Of a stretch of DNA of 64,000 nucleotides, positions 25,020 to 38,067 are shown piece after piece. This stretch comes from Rhynochetos jubatus (lineage: Eukaryota; Chordata; Aves; Eurypygiformes; Rhynochetidae). Positions within the stretch are counted from its first letter, which is position 1. Each line of letters begins with the position of its first letter. Location: contig CM050690.1 of the NCBI GenBank assembly GCA_027574665.1, positions 35,868,357-35,932,356 of the forward strand. Direction: 5' to 3'. The notes beneath the pieces were generated by a model that made no database searches, had not been told where the DNA came from, and worked only from the letters and a program-made list of their open reading frames with translations. Both the position numbers and the translations under genes were made by a program.

Positions 25020-26200
25020 CTGGATTACTCCTTTATTGATCAATTGTTGAGTTAGCAATCAATGGGTAATTGACTGTTAACCTCTGAGATGACTCATGCG
25101 CTTAAGTCAGGCACACAGTTAAATATCTTGCTGAACAAGTCCCTACATACTGTCTGTGGCTTCTGTATACAAATTTGTCAGCTTTACATTATTCAAAGCC
25201 ACGTGAGAAAAATCTTCCGTAAATGAGCCACACAGAAAAGAATAAACCTGTGAAAAGGATAGATTTACAGTGCACTACCATTCCATATTTAAAAGCCCCC
25301 CTCTCTCTCTGTTATTACTGAGGCAATCAAAGGTGCCTGGAAAGATTGCTAAAAATGATTAAGGGTGCTTTATTTCAGATTGATAACTGCAGTAGCAAGT
25401 GTGAGAAGGAGAGCAAGCAATTGAAGTGGATGGGATCATTGTGTGCCTGCCTAACATCACTGGCTTAACATTTGTATTTTAGACTGTCTCTTGCCTAATA
25501 ACAGCATGTAGTGAAATAAAGGGTTCGTTCTGGAGGTAATTGTTATGTGGTGGAATATAAACAAGACCCATACTGCAGTATATTTACCACAGTGCATATT
25601 TATGAGTTGGGTTTAATTAAAAGTCAGGAACACTAGAGCTATTTTTTAACTAGATGCCTATTACCTAGTGTCAAATGCCTGGTTTTAATCACGCATTTTA
25701 TACCATCGTGACCTAGATCACTGCCTGTGACATACGAGATAGTGTGTTGTCTTTCCTGAAAAGATGTAGCCAAGCTTGATGGATGTTTTCTCATTCCTAA
25801 CCTCATTACTACTGGCTTCCCATCCATCTAATAAAATGCTATGATAGAGAGTGGGAAGGTGCTATAAATCATAATATTCCAGCCGCTCCAAGCAGATTCA
25901 TTAGAAATGCTGACTATATATCTCGCACAGAGAAAGTCAACACACAAAGTAGGTTGCTGCTTCTGCCCATGTTGGAGACAACCCCTCACTCCCTCCAGTC
26001 AAGTTAGGATTTGTTTTTAATGGCAAAGATGACATTTAATGAAGTTCTGGGTGGCAGGCTGCTTTGACCTGATTAACCCAATAAATATTCCAGCTGTTAT
26101 TAAACTGTGCTGTAGCCTCTTAGCTCACTCGCACCGTTACTCCACCACTGAGAATACATAATTGCTACCTAATGAACTTCTTTTTTCTGAGCAAGGTAAC
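25020..26200. promoter_or_regulatory. Candidate conserved regulatory block with homeodomain-type words
   Basis: It opens with a dense AT-core cluster: the perfect 10-bp palindrome ATTGATCAAT at 25035-25044, then CAATTG, GCAATCAAT, GGTAATTGAC and GTTAAC within 50 bp. Farther on (25860-26160) is a repeat-free stretch with CTTTGACCTGATTAACCC and TAATGAAG words. It lies in the middle of the largest transposon-poor block. Enhancer function is inferred only; no alignment was available. Confidence 0.25.
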
Positions 26201-27289
26201 AAACTGAGACATCTTACTACACTGTTGCTTTTCCAGTGGTTTTCTTAAGAAATGGTATCCTGTTTCTCATTTAGTTTGGGCTAAGCTGCTGAAGGGAGTA
26301 TGTAGGAAGAAGGGGGAGGATCTGTCCTGTCTGTCTGTCTTTCCTTCCAGTCTATGGATGAAAACATTACTATGGAAACAACATGTCCCAGATTTGTGCC
26401 TGGAGAAGAACTGAACTGGCTGCATCCTCTGAAGTCCAGGCTATGAATTTTGACTTCAGAGTCATATGGCATTTTATTTAGATTTTGCTTTTTAGTGGAC
26501 TCTACACACTTGAAGAGATAACATCTGTGATCTTTGCAAAAGGACAGGGTCACTAAGGGAAGGCAAAAACTGTAAAAAAAAAAACCCAAAAAAACAAACA
26601 AAGGAAAGAACAAGCAATTTGAATACAATTCAGGTCTAAAAAATGCAGTGTGAGTGTTACTGTTCCAGGTGTTTGGATTTTCATTATGCTCTTGTGGCAG
26701 ATGTTCAGAGCTGCTTACTTTCTCCTGTGCAGTTTTCTTTGTTGACAAATTTCATGCAGCCCTTACGAGTCTGTCATTCTAAGGATTTTGGTGTGAGATC
26801 CCCCAAATTTGTCTACCTGTAGCCTGGTATATCTTGGTACTGCTGATCTCACAGACACCTCTCCCTTTAGACTGAATTTGTTGGCAGAGCCATAGTATCC
26901 AACCTCCTTTACTTTCACATATATTGCAATTAATAATACAAAAACGAGTGGTCTTTCAGTTTGAATTGAAACAAGATATCTGTTGGTGCTTAGAATTATT
27001 TGCTCTCATTGTGTGTGACATGGGATGTCAGGCAAGCATACGGGCATAAGTGGACTGATGGAAGGCCATGGTGCATACAGCTTGTGGGAATTAATCAGGG
27101 GACACCACCGGGCTCCTCTGCCGTGCTCAAAGGCTGTTTCACTCCATTCTGGGGAAATGACATAGTGTGTAAGTTGGTAGGATTCTTTATTAAATCCTTG
27201 AGGGGGAAATGCAATTGTGTTTGTATGCTATCTGCAAGCAGTGTTTTCATTATAACTCACTGTGATCTCTAGTACTTAGTGTCAAACTC
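26201..27289. other. Unassigned DNA with a 155-codon minus frame
   Basis: A minus frame at 26281-26748 (155 codons) includes a hydrophobic Phe/Leu run produced by the poly(A) tract at 26573-26604 read in antisense. That makes it unlikely to be a real protein. Nothing else is recognised. Confidence 0.4.
26573..26604 (+). repeat. A-rich tract with CC/C interruptions
   Basis: GTAAAAAAAAAAACCC followed by AAAAAAACAAACAAAGG. It is the same style as the tracts at 17410, 40152, 55422 and 61131. Confidence 0.8.
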
Positions 27290-27480
27290 TTTCAGGGAAA
27301 ATGATTGATAGCTGTTATTAGTAATCCATGGCTTTATGAATGTACCAATTAAAAGTAATCAGAGAGAGAGGGGAATTGTACATCAGTTAATATCATCTGT
27401 TTATTTTGAAACATGCACTAAAGAGTGGCATTCATCTTTATTCCGACGGCAGATCTCAGCTTTGTGGTGATATTCTTAAG
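27290..27480. promoter_or_regulatory. Weak candidate conserved block
   Basis: The block has clustered TGATTGATAG (a TGATTGAT PBX-HOX-type word), TAGTAATCCATGG, CCAATTAAAAG and AGTTAATATC, and no transposon. Called on word content only. Confidence 0.18.
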
Positions 27481-30400
27481 CAAATGATGGTAGAAGTTCT
27501 GAAGGATTCACTTTAACAACATAGTGGCCACTCCCTGAAGCATTCCCAAACTTAAACCTAGGAAACAGCAATACCTCCTTGAGTTGCAGTGAACAATTTA
27601 AAAGTGCCTGTTGAATGCAACTCCCGCTAGGGGGGCCTAAGGACCTATGTCACCTATAGACACCTCACCTGACACTGCGTTGGAGCGCAGGTATGAAAGG
27701 GCTACTGCCTCCCTCAGCTGCTTTCTGCATTTATATAACTCAACAGAAATCAACTTCTGATTGGATGTGTCTGGAATCATTATGTAAAAACCTGACACTT
27801 TTGGGTTTTGGGGGGGCTGCAGGTTTGTGTTTATTTATTTATTTAAGCACACTAACAAAATATAAGGGTTATATGCCAACATGCAAAACTCATGTCAAAC
27901 CTGCAAAATTATTATCATAGCAGAGGTGTTTGCTAGTAGCGTATTATCAGGTGCAAAGATACAATGAGAAAGGATGACTGCAATTGAATTGCCTGGCAAT
28001 TATTCTATGATCTTTAAAATTATACAGGGAACACTACATCTTTATGCTTGGTTTTTTGGTGCTGGGGTTGGGTGGTTTTTTTTGGTGTTCTTTTTTTTAA
28101 AGCTGTTGCATTTACCTATCACTATCAGTGGTGCCAACAAAAGTACTATTAATATAAAGAAAGTCTTCTATAAAGATAATTATTTTTGTCTAAGGCCTAC
28201 AGAATTAATCCAGGAAGATAAACATGCAGAACACAAGATATTTAACAGTGTCCACTGTTGTATGCCATGCTTATACTGTGTCCATTTATTCTGTTTCTCC
28301 TTGAAGAAACCCATGGTTAGGAAATACCTTGGGCCCTACAGAAAAGCAGAGTCCTGGAGGAAAAGACTCAGAATCATCGCATGATTGAAGGAAAAATATG
28401 ATACCAGGACCATCCCTGCTCCATGATATTCACAGATAGTTAATATGGTTAGTGCAAACGAGCAAAGAGACACCCCAAAATGTGGTACTGTGTGTTCTAA
28501 AATATCACCAAAAACTGTCACTGTCAGGAATTGATGGAAATTTATCTGATATTTGAAGGATTTTATCTTATGCACACTGCACTATTGTATTCAGGTTTTG
28601 CTGGTTATGGAAAAAAAGAAAAACACTTCATCTTTATGTACTCCCAATCTTTCCAGAATAGTAAAAATTTAAATTTTTATTTACCTCAGGTTGTCATTGA
28701 AAATTGAATGCTATCATACGTTATTTAATATGCCACTTTTTATAAAGATAGATCTTATAAATTTTTCACAATTTTCATATCAAATATTTGCAAAATAGAA
28801 GTGACAAAATCCAAACTAGTGATGTTTTCTTTGGGGAAAAGAGAAATTTAGCCAACTTTTAGTAATATGGGAAATGATTATGGCTAATAGGGAAACGTAA
28901 ATTCAGAATCTCCATTTTTTTAGGATTAAGCATGAATTCCAATATCTATTTTAATATGGTAATTGCTTTTAGCATACTTACTTCACACACACAAGATATC
29001 TTTACAGATCATAGGACATAGGTAGCATGGTATGTGGTTACATGGTGTTATCATGGACTGTATCAATACAGCACATGATCACACAAGCAGCCCCAGAGCC
29101 TAGTTTTAGGACGTGAATCGTTGCTATAATTCAGAATGGGAAAAAAAACCCCAGCCTTTTGCAAACTGTTATTTAATGAAAGAACAAAGAAATAAGGGAA
29201 AGGCCAAGTAAACACAGAAGGATATTAAGGGGACACTTTCCTAAAATGATATAGAGACTCAGTCTTATTGTCTTCATTAAATCTTCATGTCCTGGTTTCA
29301 AAACTGACATGTAAAAGCTACCGATTATTATAAAACTAGGTAATTAATATTTGTACACAAGAGTTTGTGTACTACATTTGGCAGTGTGTCAAGTTTATTT
29401 ATAGTAAGACAAATCTAGGGAATGGTATCAGGTTTCTTTCCCTTATTTTAACTGTTACATCAGAAACACAGAGCTCTTACCACATTATACAGCTGTACCT
29501 GCTCAGTCTCCCACCAAACTGTATCTATCCATTTACTGGCCTTGGGTTTTAGCAATGCATAATAGACTATTGTAATAAAAAATTGTATTGAACTTAAAGT
29601 AAATAAGGATATTTTTAGGTGTGACTGGTTTCTGGATTAGGGAGTCTGGGGTTAGTATTTAGTCAATCCCAGCTAAGGTAGAAAATAGGAAATTTCATTA
29701 CCTAGAATCAAGAGAAAATGGTTTAATTGCTGTAGCAGAGGTGGAAATCATTGGAATAGAAATAATTATTCAGTCCTGAGCAACCCAGGAGAAACACACT
29801 ATGCTACTTCCTTTCTTAGCAAGTTATTTTAATTTTCTCCCATCTTCCATTTCCTTTTCTCCACTTTTTTCTATGTTCTCACAATCAACTGCACTTTCTA
29901 ATCTTTAACTCATTCCCTCCAACTATGCTCCTTCATCTGAGAGATGGATTGGTCCAAGCATCTCACTGATCTGACAATGGGTTCTTTCCTACTTCTGGTA
30001 TTAGCTTCTCCCCATCAGTGATGAATAAATCAGTGTCTCTCTCCTTTTTTCCTCCATTCTCCTTTTTCATAATAGTGTGAATGAGGACTGTCTCAAGTTA
30101 GCAGCAAACCTGACAGTTTTTGCATCAGAGTTTAGGTTACGATTCCCTACACACTGATGCATGCCTACTTGTACTAGTGGTACAGAGGTGCAGATGGCGT
30201 ATAACATTAAATTGGCTTTGACTTGTAATTATTTCTCATTTATTGGCTAAGATTTCTGCAAACTGACACAAAAAGTCTCTATTTTGGTTTGACTCCATGC
30301 TTATTTCCAGCCCTCCCCATTCATGAGTTTCATGGACTGTTCACTGTATCTTCATGTTATTGGTATGCAATTAGAAGCAGCAATTTAAGTGGTTTTAGTC

Positions 30401-30639
30401 TTGCCTTATTATTAGATATCTGTACCATCAGCTAAATTGCTGGTCGTCCTCTATGGGTTTTTAAACCTAGAAACAGAAGCAAAATCTGAACTACTTGCTT
30501 GTAATCTTCTCTTTCTCTTCACTGGAACCCACACACCTGCTCTGTAGAGATATATATATAATCAAAAGAGTGCAGGTGCTCAGTATGATTGAATTGAACC
30601 CTTCCATTTAGTCTATTGCTTTTCTAATTCAGGAGTGAT
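27481..30639. other. Unassigned DNA with G/T-rich tracts
   Basis: G/T-rich runs occur at 27797-27845 (including TTTATTTATTTATTTA) and 28050-28100 (GGTTTTTTGG, GGGGTTGGGTGG, T8). A plus frame at 27974-28384 (136 codons) contains a Gly/Phe-rich segment produced by those tracts. No gene is supported. Confidence 0.45.
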
Positions 30640-31200
30640 GCTCAGTGGGTGTGATTGAAGAGATCTCTCTCTAATTATGGAGATTTGTCTGTGCAGTGTT
30701 GGAGGAATTTTTTTTATTATTTACACTGTTCAGTCTGGCAGTAATATTTCTGTCTGCCAATGTCAATTACATTGCTCTTGACTGGTGCAGATCAGCAGTC
30801 TGTGATATCTCTGAAAAGCCAGTGTGTATCACATGTCACTAGCAGACATATTAATGTTTGAGTTGAGGAGTGCAAGTGATGTAACAAGATTAGATGGCAC
30901 TGATATAAAGAACTAACTCTAAGCCCATGAATAACCAAGAAACAGCTAGATGACAACTGTCGATTATTTACTGTCCCTGTCCAATGTAATATTAATAGCT
31001 GGGAGCCTGCACTTTTCCCATCTCTCTCTCTCTCTTTTGCTAGCTTAGTGTTCAATTCCTCAGTTTTACGGAAGTCACATTCTTTCCAAGGCATCTTGCC
31101 CTGAGTTGTTATTAAGTGATTAGCAAAAGAAGTGAACCAGCCATGGTGAACTATACCCTCTGACATGCCAGAGGACCTCATTATCTAAAAAGGATTATTA
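30640..31200. promoter_or_regulatory. Weak candidate conserved block
   Basis: About 560 bp without a transposon and nearly without simple sequence, apart from (TC)7 at 31021-31034, rich in TAAT/ATTA cores. A 129-codon minus frame (30792-31181) sits inside, with no domain. It could be a regulatory element or simply unique DNA. Confidence 0.15.
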
Positions 31201-34200
31201 GTTTCAAAGATATTTTTCCTTATCTTAGTTGTTAATATATTGCACCTACTTTAGATTTATTATTTTTAATTTTGTAATAATAAACAATCAGTAGGAAACA
31301 ATTCTGTCATGGAAAGGAAACCAAGTGGTATGGGTTTTATTCTCTTGTCTCTGAGCAGAACAACTCAATAGTTTTAAATAAGTCATCTAAAATGGAAAGA
31401 AATTTATGCCATGTCTGGTACTGTAGTTGGATGAAGCTATGATGGCCCAGGTAACTGCCTCGAACTTAGCTCCTCCACCTATAGTATCTAAAAAGAAACC
31501 TCTGTTTTTCATACAGTCTTACATTCTTTTAGCTGTCTAGGTTTTGTTTGGTTTTGGTTTTTGTTTTTGTTTTTATTCTAGTTTTATTTCATGTTTTCAG
31601 GCAAGTTTTTATTGCCTTCTGTCCCATGGATTCAATTACTTCTTACAGGTGGGTAGGTGGAGCTAATGAATAAATTATATTTTAAGTAAAAGGGTCTGGA
31701 TAGACATGGGAGAAGAGAATCTAGAGAAGATATTAACTGATGCTATGCACCCTTCACCTCAGCAAGAGAAATATAATTAACATGTTACGTATCCCGGATT
31801 ATGCTTGGTTCAAGCTTCAGCACATGCAACAAAATTTAGACTAACCAAAATATCACCTGCATCTTCAAAAGGGTAAGACACATTTCTTCTAAACAGATTG
31901 TGCAGTGACTGGCTTAATAAATGTTCATTGAAAAAGAGAATTAATTTGCAAGCATAAAATAGGTAATTTTGATTCTTGAACTAGACTTATCACTGCCCTC
32001 TTCCCATGTGTAAGACTAGATACTATTATGCACTGAACATTACAAATACTGGATTATGGATGTGGTTGTGCCTTTTTAAATTTCTCCAGCAGTTCCACTG
32101 TCAGATTTAATGTCACCAAATAGACATGAAATTCAAAAGCACAACTGTAAACTTTTCATTTTAAATGTAGTATTCCAGATACTATTTTGAATAACAACTC
32201 TGATGAATCAGGATTAACCATATGTATTTCATAATCAGCTTTAACTGACTTCCAGACTTTCAACAGAGCCCACATCTTAGTGCATGTCTCCTGTTGGGAA
32301 TGATAATCTGTGCATTAGGTGATACTGGTAGCTATAGCATAAAGGCGGTTCAGTGACCCTCTGCTTCTGCAGGCCTCACGGTCATCTGGCACATGTATTA
32401 GCACCTTTTTGTCAATAGATATTTGCATATTCATTTCTGTGGGGTTATTTCTGAACATATACTAACACTTGTCAGCAGGTATAGTGTCTGTTGATTACAT
32501 ACTCACTAATCAAATTTTTGTACTTTTTCATAGATTAAACCATTTTTTCTTAGGATTGAGAGATTTTACAGCTCTAAGAAATTATCTAGTTCTTGAATTC
32601 TAAAGGATATAAAGAGGTACAGAGGATACTCAAAGGACTTCAGCTCTACATACCTTATATTACCATCTAGCCTTGTTTCATGTCAGAGGAAAGCACATTT
32701 GCTTCTGTTTCTGATGTAAATGTAAGAAAGAACAGAGATCTTCTAGCACATAGCAAAACAGTAGAAAAAAGTGTTTCATAACAGCAACAGCAGTCTGCTG
32801 GGATAACAGATTGGTGGCCACTAGTAAGGGGGCAAGACTCATAATTCACAAGCAATGAAGCCACAAGTGAATTATAAAGGTCTTGTCCTTCTCCAATAGA
32901 GATAAATGAGTCCATCTAGTACAACCAATCATATGATCTGTTTGAATAGATCTTTGTCCATAATTCTTTCTCATATAGAATTTTTTGTGTGGGTGTCACA
33001 ATAAGTAGAGAATAAAAGACATTCCACTCATTTCTCCACTCTGTGTTAACAATTGCCTACTCTGGTGCTAAAGTGTTGAGGATGTTGCCTGTTTTTTACT
33101 TATTTTCATCTAAAGCTTCATTAAGTTCATCAAGTTTAGTAACAGGCATATATGACAGGACTATCTTTGGTTGAGTATTTTTCCTTAACTGATCTCCAAA
33201 TTCACTTTTTTTTATGTTCTTACTATTACTTACTATCATTACACTTGCACCCTCCCATGCCATGCTTCACAAAGATGACTGCTTCTGTGATGGTCACATA
33301 AATTTTTCCATGCTCCCTTGACAGAGGAGGACAAAAGACTGTTTTTAAAACAGTAGACTGCTGTTGTCTTACTACTGGCTGGTATTTGTCACATAAGCAT
33401 GGAGTCTCATTATTGAGACCTTGATTGTACAAGGGGGTGAATCCTTGTTAAAGCAAAGAAATTTTAATGTGACCAGTCTTTTAAAAAGACATGATAACTA
33501 TGGGTCTTTACATAAGGTAACCTCTTGGCAAGGCTATAGGTGAGACAGTCCAATAATTGCATAATGTAAAGCAAAACAACACCCCCAAACGTTTATGATA
33601 ATTTTATTATCTTTGCTTAATCATTTGTTCACCTGCTGACTAATAGGTCATATAAACTGCATCATTGAAGTGAAATGGTGGGAGAGTAATTTCAGAGAGA
33701 GATCCAAAATGCTGATCCTAAGAAGAAATTAAGATTACAGGCAATGCAAGCAGAGATGATACTCTGCTTTCAGCAGAGGAAACTGAGATACCACACTGAT
33801 TTTTCATTATAAGTTCTTCTTTCAGTTGCTTATCAATTTGACATTTTTGCCAGATGTGACTGAAATATTTTATTCTAAGTGTCTTCCTAAAGTAGATTTA
33901 AACTTGATGAGACTCTTTCAGCTAAAACTTTCCAACTATTTCTGAGAATCAGCTACATTTAAATTACTGTACATCATATTTCAATATTTTTTGCAGCCAC
34001 TTTGTTGAGAATACTCTGGTCTACACATGTATTACGTGAATTTTTGTGAAGGTGTTTTGTTGCAGTTACGGCCTTCTACTGTTCTTATGTAACGTTCCTA
34101 TATTTGGATGAGACACACAGTTTTCATGTGCTTGATGGTTTCATTTGCTTTATGTTAAAATTCACCAGCTAAATTGTCTAGGGATTCTGGCTACCGAATG

Positions 34201-36433
34201 ATCATGCTTTTGCTCCTCAGAACTCTTCCATGATGACTGGTGGTCCATGTACCAGTAATGGTCTCTACTTGGGACTTGAAGACTCAGTGAGATTTTCTCT
34301 GCAGTCACTGATCTGGAATGTTCTGTTGGTAGGAACAAAAAAATTATTAGAGGGGCTATTTTTCTTGTATTTCACTGTTTCCATACTGTAGTTCACATAC
34401 TGTGAAAGAGAGAGAGGAATGTCTCTTCCATTACTTGAAAATAATGTTGGAAACAGAGAGATATTTGAAGAAAAAAATAGAGTGAGAGAGAATAAAAGCA
34501 AATAGAAATGAGCCAGAGGAACAGAATAGGGCAGTAATGGAGTAGGCAGGAACAGGGATTATAATGAGATGGGAAAGAGGCATGAAGAACTTGGAAGGAA
34601 GAAGTTTAGGATCATGCAGGGAGAGGGAAAGGACAGGACAGGAGGATGTATACACTATGAGCACTGCTTGAGTAAGTTACAACGTTTATTTCCTGAAGCC
34701 TAATGTCAAGCTGAGAGTTTTTATCTCTGTTGTAAGGCTGTACTAAAATCATGAGAAATTGAAAACTTTTCCTTTGTTCAAAAGCTGTTTCCTCAACCAT
34801 TTATTATCAACCGAATTGTGGCCATGGATAATGTCACTGACTCGGAACAGGCTCTCTGTGGCACTAGGCTTTAAGGAAGAAAAAACTAAATGACACAATT
34901 GTCGTTAGTTGGAATTAAACCACTTCAGAAGTAGATTCAGTTTTCTTTTCGAAAAGATTGTTTTTTCCCCATGAAGAATTATTTGCATATTACATAAGAT
35001 CTATTTAGAAATGAGTTAATAAGAATCGTTAAGCTGTATGTGGTCTTAAACTTCATGTTTACATACTAAAATGGTCTAGCTTCCTGTGAGTGGCAATATC
35101 TGTTGTCTCTCTACTTATTTGTTTATCCTGGGACTGAGGACTTATTTAAATTAGAAAAACATTTCCCTTAAAATTGCTTTTAGAAAATGAACTAAACACT
35201 GCTATTTGTATAAATATGTATTTAAAAATGAGAACTACTGCTCAGACTGAGTGTAAATATTTATTGAATTACATATAATTTAAATATGTTTCATTTTACT
35301 TAGAACGATTTATGAGAACCTCAAAAGCAACAAAAATCTTATATTGCAAAAGTATCTCTTAAATTAATTCCCTTGGGATTTTTTTTCAGTTTTCAGAGAA
35401 CTCAGAACACAGTACTATGAAATGAAGACACATAACTAAAAATGTATTGGTATTTCACCTGAAAGTACATTGGATTTTCTACTGATAACAGAAGTTAAAA
35501 AAATCTGTCTTTTATATTCATGGGAGGCAGGCTTAACTTTAGTTTCAACTATTGGTAGCCTGTGACTCCTTTCTTTTTCTCCTTCTTCCCATACATCCAG
35601 TATATTAATTGGAAATTTCTGAATTTCACTGACATTTTTGACTAAGATTATGAAAAAGCATTTTATTTTCAAGATCTTCTCAATGTCACAGGATAACATT
35701 CTGGAATCTTTATGCCCTTACAAAGCTGCTGTGGGCCAATAAAAATTATCACCAGCGAGCAGATGTTACCCTAGCTGTCTTCCAGTGGGAAGAGCTCAGG
35801 AGAACCATGCTGCTACAGAGTCTGATAATTTAGGTCTTTCCAGGTAGCTGCAGTGAATTTTATCTATTGTCTTCTGAGCTTCTTTCGCTTGCTGGATTTT
35901 GGCCTAAAGAAAATCTTTCTACACAGATTCCAAATCCCTGCTTCTAAATCACTGTTGAGAATTTACAAGATAGTTAATTGCCAACCTTTCTAGAAGAAAA
36001 AATTGCGATACTCATAAGGATCTAGATGCTAGCCACACCCCACCGAATCGCCTGTAACTTGTAGGTCAAAGCAAAATGTGTGGAGTTTAACTGTATTAAC
36101 TTCTGGTTGATTCAGACTGGATGCCCTTCTGAGATCTAAGAAGTGATGTTGACACCTTTGGATTTACGTTTTTCTGTTTAGGTTGGAGGAAAGTAAAGAT
36201 AAGACACTGGCACTTCTAAATATCATACTGTCATCGTACTGAAAAGAGACAACCATCACAGCCAATTGCACAACTTTATGAAGACTGCTTTTATTCCTGA
36301 TGATAGCAACAGAATAGTTAATGGTATGACTTTTGCTATGAAAATAACATGACTACATATTCCTACATCTATAGATTTGAAAATGACCATCACTGAGCAC
36401 CAAGAGTAAACCTTGCTTAGATAATTAGAGCAT
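31201..36433. other. Unassigned AT-rich DNA
   Basis: The T/G-rich tract at 31541-31575 is (TTTTG)n-like. A purine-rich patch on plus at 34395-34650 gives hydrophobic, Ser-rich minus frames (34265-34664). No gene or transposon is recognised. Confidence 0.5.
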
Positions 36434-38062
36434 ATCATAGAATCATAGAATGGTTTGGGTTGGAAGGGATCTTAAAGATCACCCAGTTCCAACTCCTCTG
36501 TCATGGGCAGGGACACCCTCCATTAGACCAGGTTGCTCAAAGCCTCATCCAGCCTGGCCTTGGACACTTCCAGGGATGGGGCGTTCACAGCTTCTCTGGG
36601 AAACCTGTTCCACTGCTTCACCACTGTCTGTGGAGAATTTCTTCCAGATGTCCAATCTAAATCTATCCTCTTTCAATTTAAACCTGTTATCCATTGTCCT
36701 GTCACTACAGGCCCTTGTAAAAAAATCTACCTTCAGCTTTCTTCTAGGTATCCGAAGGTGCTATAAGGTCTTCCTGAAGTCTTCATTTCTTCAGGCTGAA
36801 CTATCCCAGTTCTCTCAACCTTTCTTCATAGGAAAGGTGCTTCAGCCTTCTGATTATCTTTGTGGCCTCATCTGGACTCAATCCCACTGGACAATATCCT
36901 TCTTATGTTGCAGGCTCCAGAGCTGGATGCAGTACTGCAGGTGGTGTCTCACAAGAGCTAAGTAGAGGGGGAGAATCAACTCCCTCAACCTGCTGGCCCT
37001 CAGATATCGAGTCATTGACCACAAATCTTTGAATGTGATCAGCAAGCCCGTTCCTTATCCACTGAGTAGTCCATTCATCTAACCTATGCCTCTCCAATTT
37101 AGAGACAAGGATGTTGTGTGGGACAGACAAACTCTTTGCACAAGTCCAGGTAGATGACAACAGTTACTCTTCACTTATCCACTAGTGATGTAACCCCATC
37201 ATAGAAGCCCATCAAATTTTTTTCAGGACGATTTGCTCTTGGTGAAGACATGTTGGCTGTCACCAATCACCTGTTTAATTTCCATGTGCCTTTGCATAGT
37301 TTCCAGGGGATCTACACCATGATCTTGGTGGGAACAGTGGTGAGACTGACTGGCCTGTAGTTCCTTACATCCTCCTTATATCCCTTTCTAAAAATGAGGG
37401 TTATGTTTCCCCTTTTCCAGTCAGTGGGAACTTTACTGAACTGCCATGACTTATTAAATATGATGGATAGTGGTTTAGCCACTGCATCTGCCAGTTCACT
37501 CAGGACCTGTGGATGGATGCATCTCATCCATCATGGTGTGGCTTCAGCACTTCCTCGTGAAGACTGAGGCTGGAGTACCTAAGTGTTCTCCATATTCTGT
37601 GTGTCCAGGTCTCCTATTTCCTTCTGGAGAGGGCCCACATTTTCCCTAGTCTTCTGTTTGCTACCAACATAACTATAGAAGCCCTCCTTGTTGCATTTGA
37701 CATCCCTGACCAGATTTAATTCTATCAGGCCTTTAGCTTTTCTAACCCTGGCTGCTTGGACAATTTCTCTGTACTTCTCACAGGCTACCTCTCCCAGAGA
37801 GGAAGCACTCTCTCTGTAGGCTTGATTTCTGTGTTTGAGTTTGTCCAGGAACTCCTTGTTCATCCATGCAGGACTGCTGGTGGTTTTGCCTGACTTCCTC
37901 TTTGTTGGGGTCAATCCTGAACTGGAAGGACATGATCCTTGAATATTAATCATCTTTCTTGGACCCATCTTCCCTCCAGGACTATTTTCCCACGGTACTT
38001 TATCAATCAGATCCCTGAAGAGGCCTAAGTCTGCTCTCCTGAGGTCCTGAGGTCTCAGAGAT
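36434..38062 (-). mobile_element. CR1 LINE, 5'-truncated and internally deleted (about 1.6 kb)
   Basis: On minus the element runs from the C-terminal part of the endonuclease-RT linker (near 38060) to an intact 3' end at 36434 (plus words ATCATAGAATCATAGAATGG, TGGGTTGGAAGGGATCTTAA). At about 37005 the sequence jumps from the 3' tail region (CCCTCAACCTGCTGGCCCTC) directly to the part upstream of the RT catalytic core (CGAGTCATTGACCACAAATC). That implies loss of several hundred bases, including the region that should carry the GxPQGS and FADD motifs. A second deletion lies near 37530-37580. The copy cannot be autonomous. Confidence 0.92.
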
Positions 38063-38067
38063 GACAC
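37312..38067 (-). pseudogene. CR1 ORF2 remnant: endonuclease-RT linker and RT N-terminus
   Basis: Two blocks lie in the same minus frame. Block one (38067-37579, 162 codons) matches the CR1 linker, with landmarks [18 protein letters not shown] (from about residue 10), [28 protein letters not shown] and [15 protein letters not shown]. Block two (37527-37312, 71 codons) is the start of the RT domain, with [33 protein letters not shown] and [11 protein letters not shown]. They are separated by TAG at 37579-37581 and TGA at 37531-37533. Only 17 sense codons stand between the first stop and the TGA where the family normally has many more residues, so a deletion removed the rest. Frames beyond 37312 continue as broken pieces (36903-37160, with VVNDSISEG). 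It is a dead copy. Confidence 0.9.

Noticed and set aside
26281-26748. 155-codon minus frame with a hydrophobic segment
   Set aside because: The Phe/Leu-rich segment is the A-rich tract at 26573-26604 read in antisense; there is no family feature or neighbour support.
33770-33805. GAGGAAACTGAG word resembling the MIR core on minus
   Set aside because: Only about 12 bases match and the flanks do not continue as MIR.
36450-36965. 171-codon plus open frame
   Set aside because: It is the antisense of the CR1 3' UTR and tail at 36434-38062; the sense strand is minus.
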